In this document: positions 1 to 4,331 of the stretch, piece by piece | Layout of the letters: each line of letters opens with the position of its first letter | Numbering within the stretch: position 1 is the first letter of the stretch | DNA from: JBDRGC01 sp043818215 | GTDB taxonomy: Bacteria; Chloroflexota; Anaerolineae; Anaerolineales; UBA11858 | Direction of reading: 5' to 3' | DNA: 6,107 nucleotides | NCBI GenBank assembly: GCA_043818215.1 | Contig: JBDRGC010000529.1 | Location: 1-6,107 of the forward strand | Translations under genes and position numbers: made by a program | The notes under the pieces: generated by a model | Databases searched by the model: none | The model's input: only the letters and a program-made list of their open reading frames with translations | Told to the model about the DNA's origin: nothing

Positions 1-202
1 GCCTGATCCCTGGGCGCTGGCAGGCACTCTATCGACTCAATCCCATGGCCGGCGTGGTGGATGGTTTCCGTTGGGCGTTATTGGGTGCGGGACATCCGCC
101 GGATTGGACCACCGCCCTTTCAGCAGCACTGGTATTGGTATGCTCATCAGCGGCGCCTTCTACTTCCGCCGCACTGAGCGCACTATCGTGGACGTGTTGT
201 GA
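1..202 (+). pseudogene. ABC-2 type polysaccharide export permease, C-terminal end, frameshifted
   Basis: This is the 3' end of an integral-membrane subunit of an O-antigen/teichoic-acid ABC exporter (Wzm/TagG/RfbA-like), which moves lipid-linked glycans across the inner membrane; the gene begins outside the window. Reading from position 3 gives WQALYRLNPMAGVVDGFRWALLG, typical of the family's conserved NP-x-x-G-x-x-x-x-F-R-W-A-L-L-G region before the last membrane helix. That frame fails near 141. The expected ending (LISGAFYFRRTERTIVDVL, stop at 200-202) lies in a different frame from 143 on, so one base appears lost at about 141-142. The frameshift is either a real mutation or an assembly error. 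The restored stop overlaps the GTGATG start of the ATPase downstream, the usual wzm-wzt translationally coupled order. The family call is firm; the exported glycan cannot be told. Confidence 0.72.
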
Positions 203-420
203 TGGACAACATTACCATTCGTGTTGACAACCTGGGCAAGATGTACCGTATCGGCGTGGCCGAGAAGCAGCCCCAGGACCTGTGGCAGGCGGCTAAGAGC
301 CTGGCAGCGTCACCCTTTGAGTACCTGCTCCGCATGGGGCGACCCCCAACGGAAGAAGAAACCCTGTGGGCCTTGAAAGACGTCTCCTTTGAAGTAAAAC
401 GCGGCGAAGTGGTGGGCGTC

Positions 421-464
421 CCTTCGATTGCACTCCCCCTGATCGGGGACTTCGCAGGACAGGC
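421..464. repeat. 44-bp insertion with CCTTCG start and CAGGC end, inside ATPase copy 1
   Basis: The insert begins CCTTCGA and ends CAGGACAGGC, the same kind of ends as the 23-bp element at 1662-1684. Its middle holds a CCCC-TGATC-GGGG inverted repeat (436-448). Excision of exactly these bases joins GEVVGV to IGRNGAGKST in frame. It is called a relative of the 23-bp element because of the matching ends; the different middle makes this uncertain. Confidence 0.55.
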
Positions 465-512
465 ATCGGGCGCAACGGCGCCGGCAAATCAACCCTGCTC
501 AAGATTCTCTCA

Positions 513-525
513 CCTTCGCAGAAGG
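513..525. repeat. Short palindrome inserted after the Walker A helix in ATPase copy 1
   Basis: CCTTC-GCA-GAAGG forms a 5-bp stem with a 3-base loop. It sits between codons for KILS and AITEPTEG, where the family normally has ILSRITEP. Net gain is about 12 bases, so the frame is kept. Copy 2 has a different palindrome of the same length at the same place (2479-2491). Confidence 0.5.
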
Positions 526-675
526 CCATCACCGAGCCGACCGAGGGCCGCGCCGTGGTCAATGGCCGTGTCGGCTCCCTCCTCGAAGTGGGCACCGGCT
601 TCCACCCGGAGCTGACCGGACGGGAGAACATAAGGTGGGGGGAAACGTTTGTATGTTCATTCAACTGACGCCAAT

Positions 676-679
676 GGAG
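676..679 (+). promoter_or_regulatory. Ribosome binding site for the TTG start at 687
   Basis: GGAG lies seven bases before TTG 687. The frame has a stop at 666-668 and no ATG or GTG between, so this site decides the TTG start. Confidence 0.5.
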
Positions 680-686
680 CAGTGAC

Positions 687-1757
687 TTGACCCCAGAGGA
701 AATTCGAACTCTCATCAGCCAGGGTGAAGGGCAACGGCTAGAACTGAAGCGCTCGCTGGCCGAACTGGAGACGGGCGTGCGTGCGGCAGCGGCTATGGCT
801 AATACAGACGGCGGTCACGTATTGTTTGGCGTGCGAGATGCCGGCGCAACCCTGGGTGTGCAGATCGGTGCTCAAACCAGAGAGCGGGTCGTCCAGGCCA
901 TCACCGCCAATACCGATCCTACCCTTTACCCGTCTGTGGAGTATGTGAAGATGGATGGAAAGGCCATCATCCTGATCACAGTACCTGAGAGTGCTGATAG
1001 ACCGCACCTGGTGCGTGGCCAGGCGTACAAGCGGGTGGGAGCTGCCGACGTGCAGATGAGCCGGGCGGAATATGAGCGGCTGCTGCGCGACCGACCTGGA
1101 GCCGAATACGATGGTCAGGTGGTCGGGCAAGCCACCGAGGACGATATTGCCTGGGAAAAGGTCGAGGGGTATCTGGTCTTACGGGAGCGGGTCACCGGTC
1201 GCCGGGTAACCATCTCGCCACAACAGGTTCTGCAGGCGCGGGGCTGTCTGGTTGAGGCCGATGGGATGCTGCGTCCCACGATAGCTGGCCTGTTGCTCTT
1301 CGGCGTCGATCCCCAGGCCTTCCTCTCGCGCAGCAATATCACGGTGGTGCGCTTCCGGGGACAGAACTCGGCTCACGGCTACTACGACCGGCGCGATCTG
1401 ATGGGCACATTGGCGGAGATGGTGGATGCTGCTGAGGCCCACCTGTGGGAGCACATTCAGCATGGTGGACGGGTGCGAGGTCTGCGACGAGAGGATTTGC
1501 ACGAGTACCCACGCCCGGCCCTGCGCGAGTGTCTGGTAAATGCCGTGGCTCATCGGGATTACAGCATCCGAGGCTCGCGCATCATTGTCTCGATGTTTGA
1601 AGGCCGGATCGAGTTCAACAGCCCGGGGCCGTTACCGTGGCCGGTTACTGTGGAAAACATCCCTTCGACAAGCTCAGGGCAGGCCTGGAGCAACAGTACT
1701 CACGCAATCCCCGCATCGTGCGAGTCCTCTTCGAAATGGGTTACATCGAGGAGATAG
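687..1757 (+). CDS. Schlafen AlbA_2 / GHKL-like ATP-binding regulator, 5' part of a frameshifted gene
   Basis: This is the first part of a COG2865-type protein (AlbA_2 domain, GHKL-like ATPase domain, winged helix), usually annotated as a putative transcriptional regulator or RecG-like ATP-binding protein. Its substrate is unknown. The AlbA_2 domain covers about residues 1-130: RLELKRS (E19, K21), NTDGGHVLFGVRD (39-51) and HLVRGQAYKRVG. A GHKL-like N-box follows at 278-292, ALRECLVNAVAHRDY, with E281, N285 and H289-R290-D291, then RIEFNSPGPLP. Family-like sequence ends at I325; the remaining 31 residues are out of frame because of a 23-bp repeat at 1662-1684. Removing it would give one protein of about 465 residues ending at 2107. 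TTG 687 is the only start in the frame, with GGAG upstream. It follows ATPase fragment copy 1 and looks inserted into that operon. Defence or stress roles are possible for such proteins, but nothing here shows one. Confidence 0.78.
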   Translation: MTPEEIRTLISQGEGQRLELKRSLAELETGVRAAAAMANTDGGHVLFGVRDAGATLGVQIGAQTRERVVQAITANTDPTLYPSVEYVKMDGKAIILITVPESADRPHLVRGQAYKRVGAADVQMSRAEYERLLRDRPGAEYDGQVVGQATEDDIAWEKVEGYLVLRERVTGRRVTISPQQVLQARGCLVEADGMLRPTIAGLLLFGVDPQAFLSRSNITVVRFRGQNSAHGYYDRRDLMGTLAEMVDAAEAHLWEHIQHGGRVRGLRREDLHEYPRPALRECLVNAVAHRDYSIRGSRIIVSMFEGRIEFNSPGPLPWPVTVENIPSTSSGQAWSNSTHAIPASCESSSKWVTSRR

Positions 1758-2107
1758 GGACCGGGCTGGATAACGTCTATCGCTGGCTGGCTGAAGCCGG
1801 GCAACCGGAACCGGCTTTGCGGGACACCGGTGGCTCTTTCATCATCACCCTTTATGGGCTGGATATGGACAAAGCGCTGGCTGAGGGAGAGGCAGGGGCA
1901 ATAGACCTGGAGGCGTCAGGCCTGAACGAACGGCAGCGGCAAGCCATCGAGTATATCCAGGAGCATGGTAAGATTACGAATCGGGAATATCAAGAGCTTG
2001 GCAAGGTGAGCCACGAGATGGCCCATCGGGTATTATCAGCATTGACAGCAAAAGGGTTAATTGAGAAGCGCGGTGCAGGAAGAGGGACTCACTACATAAT
2101 TTGTTGA
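1637..2107 (+). CDS. C-terminal part of the frameshifted AlbA_2 regulator, with winged-helix domain
   Basis: This frame carries the rest of the gene starting at 687. The first codons, including PFDKLRAG, are the translated 23-bp repeat; true family sequence resumes at 1685 with LEQQYSRNPRIVRVLFEMGYIEEIGTGLDNVYRW. This matches the part of the GHKL-like domain after the SPG-x-LP segment, with the conserved IE-x-x-GTG. After a linker, LNERQRQAIEYIQEHG to KGLIEKRGAGRGTHYII (about the last 60 residues) is a typical winged-helix DNA-binding domain. No ribosome binding site supports the GTG at 1637, so it is probably not made as a separate protein unless an internal start such as ATG 1736 is used. 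The TGA stop at 2105-2107 lies in the first unit of a 12-bp tandem repeat. Confidence 0.72.
   Translation: MAGYCGKHPFDKLRAGLEQQYSRNPRIVRVLFEMGYIEEIGTGLDNVYRWLAEAGQPEPALRDTGGSFIITLYGLDMDKALAEGEAGAIDLEASGLNERQRQAIEYIQEHGKITNREYQELGKVSHEMAHRVLSALTAKGLIEKRGAGRGTHYIIC
1662..1684. repeat. 23-bp dispersed repeat inserted in the AlbA_2 gene
   Basis: The element starts CCTTCGACAAG, has CTCAGG in the middle and ends GCAGGC. Translated in its three forward frames it gives PSTSSGQA, PFDKLRAG and LRQAQGR, peptides I recall seeing often as odd inserts in environmental bacterial proteins. Removing exactly these 23 bases joins VENI to LEQQYSRNP in one frame. A copy with 17 of 23 matching bases, in the opposite orientation, lies at 2554-2576. 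Confidence 0.75.
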
Positions 2108-2144
2108 TGATTAGGTTGATGATTAGGTTGATGATTAGGTTGAT
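2104..2144. repeat. Tandem repeat of a 12-bp unit (TTGATGATTAGG), three copies plus a partial fourth
   Basis: Three perfect units occupy 2104-2115, 2116-2127 and 2128-2139, then TTGAT. The first unit contains the stop codon of the AlbA_2 gene. Together with the AT-rich bases to 2213 it fills the gap before ATPase copy 2. It may be a simple slippage tract or a set of short operator-like sites; the sequence does not decide. Confidence 0.85.
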
Positions 2145-2184
2145 AATTTTTGACAATTTCGTGCAAAGAGAAAATTTAGTGAAA

Positions 2185-2202
2185 ATTCGTGTAATTCGTG
2201 GC
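2185..2202. repeat. Isolated ATTCGTGTAATTCGTGGC motif before ATPase copy 2
   Basis: Two ATTCGTG units in a row end 12 bases before the ATG at 2214. The motif closely resembles the arms of the large repeat blocks at 3283-3437 and 3874-4031, which end near the starts of the GxxExxY gene and ATPase copy 3. Confidence 0.6.
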
Positions 2203-2478
2203 AGAGAAGAAGTATGAGTGACATCGCTATCCGCGTCGAAAACCTGAGCAAACGCTACCTCATCGGCAAAGCCATCCAACACACCGATGGCAGCAAGCCC
2301 CTCCTGCAAAGGATGACCGCCCCCTTCCGCTACCTGGCTTCGACCCTGCGGCCGCCGGATGAAGACGAAATCCTGTGGGCGCTCAAAGACGTCTCCTTCG
2401 AGGTGCAGCGCGGGGAAGTGGTGGGCATCATCGGGCGCAATGGGGCCGGCAAGAGCACCCTGTTGAAGATTCTCTCCC

Positions 2479-2491
2479 GCATCAAAGATGC
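2479..2491. repeat. Short palindrome after Walker A in ATPase copy 2
   Basis: GCATC-AAA-GATGC is a 5-bp stem with a 3-base loop. It overlaps a net 13-base gain that separates ILSRI from TEPTSG. It lies at the same protein position as the unrelated 13-base palindrome at 513-525 in copy 1. Confidence 0.5.
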
Positions 2492-2553
2492 CCATCACCG
2501 AACCTACCTCCGGCCGTGCCATCATCAACGGCCGCATCGCCAGTCTGCTCGAA

Positions 2554-2576
2554 GCATGTCCTGAGTTCACCGAAGG
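2554..2576. repeat. 23-bp dispersed repeat in reverse orientation, inside ATPase copy 2
   Basis: Read on the minus strand it starts CCTTCG, has CTCAGG in the middle and ends GC, matching the 1662-1684 element at 17 of 23 positions with no gaps. Removing exactly 23 bases joins SLLE to IGTGFHPEL, the expected family sequence. It carries the TGA that ends translation of copy 2. Confidence 0.7.
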
Positions 2577-2625
2577 ATCGGTACTGGCTTCCACCCCGAA
2601 CTGCCCGGGCGCGAAAACATCTACC

Positions 2626-2634
2626 TGTTATAAT
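2626..2634 (+). promoter_or_regulatory. Extended -10 promoter-like element for the toxin-antitoxin pair
   Basis: TG-T-TATAAT is a perfect extended -10 box 47 bases before the antitoxin ATG at 2682. There is no clear -35 box, which extended -10 promoters can lack. It lies on the boundary where ATPase copy 2 stops being recognisable. It is seen by pattern only. Confidence 0.42.
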
Positions 2635-2681
2635 GAACGTATCCCCCATAGGTCCAGATGGCAGAATAGGAGCACATGGGT

Positions 2682-2900
2682 ATGGAACAGACACCATTTC
2701 AACAAGCACTCGATTTCATTGAACAATTTCCTGTTGCCGATCAGGAGGCATTGCTCGATATCGTTCGGCAGCGTTTGATTGAACAACGCCGAACTGAGAT
2801 TGCTGCCAATGCAAAAGCCACACTGCAAGCTTTCCGGGAAGGGCATGCACAAGTGGGAACAATCGATGATCTCCGCCGTGATTTATTAAAAGAATTATGA
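2682..2900 (+). CDS. Putative antitoxin of a RelE/YafQ-like toxin-antitoxin pair
   Basis: This small acidic-helical protein (72 residues, from MEQTPFQQALDFIEQFP) probably binds and neutralises the toxin encoded immediately downstream. The middle, PVADQEALLDIVRQRLIEQRRTEIAANAKATLQAFREGHA, is charged and helix-rich, and the tail TIDDLRRDLLKEL is the kind of segment that wraps the toxin in RelB-like antitoxins. No DNA-binding fold can be named with certainty. An ATG at 2676 is only three bases from the AGGAG at 2668-2672, while ATG 2682 is nine bases away, so 2682 is preferred. The stop overlaps the toxin start by four bases (ATGA), the usual coupling in such pairs. The pair appears complete, unlike the export genes around it. 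Confidence 0.72.
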   Translation: MEQTPFQQALDFIEQFPVADQEALLDIVRQRLIEQRRTEIAANAKATLQAFREGHAQVGTIDDLRRDLLKEL

Positions 2901-3181
2901 GGCGCCTGGTTTGGGATGCCAGTTTTCGGCGTGCATTTCGCCGCAGAACGCGCCGGAATGCAGCCCTTCAAGAACGAATTTTTGTGGTCATGGAAAACCT
3001 GGCCCTAGACCCTTTCGCACCGGAGCTAAAAACGCACAAGTTGAAAGGGCATTTGGCTGGTCTATGGGCATGTTGGGTTGAGCGCGATTGCCGGATCGTC
3101 TTTGCGTTTGAGCCTGAAACGGAGGGAGGAGATGACATGATCGTACTCGTGGATATTGGCTCGCACGATGATGTGTACTGA
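2897..3181 (+). CDS. RelE/YafQ-family toxin (putative mRNA interferase)
   Basis: This protein of 94 residues resembles small RelE-superfamily toxins of the YafQ type, which cut mRNA in the ribosome when freed from the antitoxin. The basic N-terminal helix (RRLVWDASFRRAFRRRTRRN) is followed by FVVMENLALDPFAPELKTHKLKGHLAGLWACWVERDCRIVF, the typical core with the LKGxLxGxW segment and the central arginine. The end, IVLVDIGSHDDVY, places a histidine where YafQ has its catalytic C-terminal histidine. Length and order (antitoxin first, four-base overlap) fit the family. The acidic loop PETEGGDDM is slightly longer than usual. Activity is inferred from family resemblance; a ParE-like gyrase poison is less likely but not excluded. 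Hairpin repeats begin 38 bases after its stop. Confidence 0.78.
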   Translation: MRRLVWDASFRRAFRRRTRRNAALQERIFVVMENLALDPFAPELKTHKLKGHLAGLWACWVERDCRIVFAFEPETEGGDDMIVLVDIGSHDDVY

Positions 3182-3218
3182 TGCCAGACTTGTGGCGGCA
3201 AGACGAAGAAGAAACCAA

Positions 3219-3262
3219 TCACGAATTTATTTCCCCATTCGCCTAATTCGTCTCATTCGTGA
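3219..3262. repeat. Short hairpin form of the ATTCGTGA repeat after the toxin gene
   Basis: TCACGAAT at 3219-3226 is perfectly complementary to ATTCGTGA at 3255-3262, with ATTCG units and a T/C-rich loop between. It resembles the right arm of the larger repeat blocks, as if the left part had been lost. It could act as a weak terminator for the toxin-antitoxin operon. Confidence 0.65.
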
Positions 3263-3282
3263 CAAAAAAAGAAAAAGCGCCT

Positions 3283-3437
3283 GTCACGAATTTCTCGAAT
3301 GTAACGAATTGTTTTTTCCCTATTCGCCTAATTCGCTTCATTCGTGACAAAAGAAGAAACAAACATTCGCCCCATTCGTCTCATTCGTGACAAGAAAAAA
3401 TAAAAAAATTCGGTAAATTAGTCTCATTCGTGACAAA
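3283..3437. repeat. Left direct repeat block (A) flanking the GxxExxY gene
   Basis: This AT-rich block of 155 bp starts GTCACGAAT and carries three copies of ATTCGTGAC (3340-3348, 3383-3391, 3426-3434). The first 66 bases (3283-3348) can fold into a hairpin: a 9-bp perfect outer stem, then two inner CGAAT/ATTCG stems, with a T/C-rich loop. Its end lies 12 bases before the ATG at 3450. It matches block B (3874-4031) over nearly its whole length with few differences. Confidence 0.88.
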
Positions 3438-3449
3438 GATGGGAAAATC

Positions 3450-3860
3450 ATGACAAAAATCCTCTACAAAGCCCTCTCCTACGCCATCATCGGCGCCGCC
3501 ATGGAAGTCCACAACACCCTCGGTCGCGGGTTCCTCGAAGCCGTCTACCAGGCCGCCCTCGCCCACGAACTCACCCTCCGCGGCATCCAATTCGAACAAC
3601 AGGTCAAACTCCCCGTCTACTACAAAGGCCAACTCGTGGGGGACTACATCGCCGATTTCGTGGTGGAAGGCAAAATAATCCTTGAACTCAAAGCCATCGC
3701 CCAGCTTGCCCCCGTCCACCAGGCCCAGGCCCACAACTACCTGGCCGCCACTGGCCTATCCCTGGCCATCCTGCTCAACTTCGGGGCAACGTCCCTCGAA
3801 CGCGAACGCGTCGTCCGCTACACCCCTGGGACAGATGACAGTCACGAATTGCCCGGATGA
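3450..3860 (+). CDS. GxxExxY family protein (PD-(D/E)XK nuclease-like)
   Basis: This protein of 136 residues belongs to the GxxExxY family (PF13366/TIGR04256), common in environmental bacteria and related by fold to PD-(D/E)XK nucleases. Its cellular role is not established. The naming motif GFLEAVY is at 27-33 (G27, E30, Y33). The likely catalytic set is D69 in DYIADF and E79-x-K81 in ILELKA, followed by HQAQAHNYL, the usual conserved helix. All key residues are present, so it may be active. ATG 3450 has a weak GGGA five bases upstream. The last residues (SHELPG) are encoded by a GTCACGAAT arm of the flanking repeat, so repeat sequence has become part of the gene. Long direct repeats lie on both sides, and its C-ending codons contrast sharply with the AT-rich flanks. 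It may be a mobile cassette, but no transposase is seen. Confidence 0.88.
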   Translation: MTKILYKALSYAIIGAAMEVHNTLGRGFLEAVYQAALAHELTLRGIQFEQQVKLPVYYKGQLVGDYIADFVVEGKIILELKAIAQLAPVHQAQAHNYLAATGLSLAILLNFGATSLERERVVRYTPGTDDSHELPG

Positions 3861-3873
3861 AAAGAAAAACCCA

Positions 3874-4031
3874 GTCACGAATTTCTCGAATGTAACGAAT
3901 TTATTTTTCCCTATTCGTATAATTCGCTTCATTCGTGACAAAAGAAGAATCAAAAACATTCGCCCCATTCGTTCCATTCGTGACAAGAAAAAATAAAAAA
4001 AATTCGGTAAATTGGCCCCATTCGTGACAAA
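3874..4031. repeat. Right direct repeat block (B) flanking the GxxExxY gene
   Basis: This 158-bp block, in the same orientation as block A, starts GTCACGAAT and ends ATTCGTGACAAA, with ATTCGTGAC at 3931-3939, 3976-3984 and 4020-4028. Its first 66 bases (3874-3939) can form the same hairpin as block A. An extra GTCACGAAT arm lies at 3841-3849 inside the gene end. The block stops six bases before the ATG of ATPase copy 3, so no normal ribosome binding site fits there. Confidence 0.88.
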
Positions 4032-4037
4032 AAATCA

Positions 4038-4319
4038 ATGTCTGATATAGCGATTCGTGTCGAAAACCTCTCCAAACGTTACCTCATCGGTAAAGCCATC
4101 CAGCATACGGATGGCAACAAACCTTTCTTGCAGAAAGTAACCGCCCCCTTCCGCTACCTGGCCTCGACCCTGCGACCGCCCGATGAAGACGAAATCCTGT
4201 GGGCGTTGAAAGACGTCTCCTTCGACAGACGTCTCCTTCGACAGGCATCGAGCGCAACGGGGCCGGCAACATTTGGACTGGTTGGCCTGGAGGATTGTTC
4301 TGGCAACATTGACGGATAG
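4038..4319 (+). pseudogene. Polysaccharide ABC exporter ATPase, N-terminal fragment (copy 3), broken before Walker A
   Basis: This third Wzt/TagH-like 5' fragment (MSDIAIRVENLSKRYLIG to WALKDVSFD) is nearly the same protein as copy 2. After DVSF it has a perfect 16-bp tandem duplication (4212-4243), and the segment encoding EVQRGEVVGI is gone. A damaged Walker A start (IERNGAGN) reappears in another frame at 4247-4270, after bases ending GACAGGC, the same ending and the same site as the 44-bp insertion in copy 1. Homology ends at about 4270. The formal frame runs to TAG 4317-4319 with unrelated residues. No nucleotide-binding site remains, so it cannot be an ATPase. The start follows repeat block B directly with no clear ribosome binding site. 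Confidence 0.82.
4212..4243. repeat. Perfect 16-bp tandem duplication in ATPase copy 3
   Basis: GACGTCTCCTTCGACA occurs twice back to back (4212-4227 and 4228-4243). The first 14 bases are native ATPase sequence (DVSF), and they contain CCTTCGA, the same start as the short insertion elements. Confidence 0.9.
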
Positions 4320-4320
4320 A

Positions 4321-4327
4321 GGAGGAA
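4321..4327 (+). promoter_or_regulatory. Strong ribosome binding site for the TTG start at 4332
   Basis: GGAGGAA lies about six bases before TTG 4332. An in-frame TAG at 4317-4319 rules out any start further upstream, so this site fixes the start of the epimerase gene. Confidence 0.75.
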
Positions 4328-4331
4328 AACT

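Larger units (their letters stand above)
199..668 (+). pseudogene. Polysaccharide ABC exporter ATPase, N-terminal fragment (copy 1), interrupted by short insertions
   Basis: This is the 5' part of a Wzt/TagH-like ATPase that powers glycan export with the permease before it. The better start is ATG 202 (MDNITIRVDNLGKMYRIG); GTG 199 overlaps the permease stop. The beginning reads normally through ETLWALKDVSFEVKRGEVVGV. The Walker A motif IGRNGAGKST then appears in another frame from 465, after a 44-base insertion at 421-464 whose removal restores the frame exactly. A further in-frame extra segment lies at about 513-524, after LLKILS. The frame continues through ITEPTEGRAVVNG and LLEVGTGFHPELTGRENI, loses homology at about 632, and stops at 666-668. 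The signature motif, Walker B, the H-loop and any glycan-binding C-terminal domain are all missing, so no working ATPase can come from it. It is the most diverged of the three copies in the window. Confidence 0.8.
2214..2633 (+). pseudogene. Polysaccharide ABC exporter ATPase, N-terminal fragment (copy 2), with two short insertions
   Basis: This is a second Wzt/TagH-like ATPase 5' fragment, starting MSDIAIRVENLSKRYLIG, with A-loop region, LWALKDVSFEVQRGEVVGIIGRNGAGKST (intact Walker A) and LLKILSRI. A net gain of 13 bases (about 2484-2496, overlapping the palindrome GCATC-AAA-GATGC) shifts the frame before ITEPTSGRAIINGRIASLLE. A 23-bp repeat at 2554-2576 then interrupts SLLE / IGTGFHPELPGRENIYL. 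The two insertions sum to 36 bases, so the original frame resumes, but a TGA inside the repeat ends translation at 2564. Homology ends at IYL, with a TAA at 2631-2633, so the signature, Walker B and C-terminal domain are missing. Copy 3 matches it at 58 of the first 62 residues. The upstream GAGAAGAAG could serve as a weak ribosome binding site. Confidence 0.82.

Noticed and set aside
293..715. Minus-strand open frame of 140 codons
   Set aside because: It is a shadow of ATPase copy 1, with no recognisable motif or ribosome binding site.
2150..2178. Promoter with TTGACA at 2150-2155 before ATPase copy 2
   Set aside because: The -35 box is perfect, but no acceptable -10 box lies 16-18 bases downstream in this AT-rich stretch.
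1974..2594. Minus-strand open frame of 206 codons
   Set aside because: It is antisense to the regulator end, the tandem repeat and ATPase copy 2; the NLIINLIINLIIN stretch is just the 12-bp repeat translated.
3381..3734. Minus-strand open frame rich in G, D and E
   Set aside because: It is the antisense of the GxxExxY gene, whose forward motifs are clear.
3450..3860. Insertion sequence with a transposase
   Set aside because: Flanking repeats suggest mobility, but the gene is a GxxExxY protein; no DDE, HUH or serine/tyrosine recombinase motif and no terminal inverted repeats with target duplication are seen.
3219..4031. CRISPR array
   Set aside because: The repeated ATTCGTGAC units are short and irregularly spaced with related, not unique, sequence between them; no cas gene is present.
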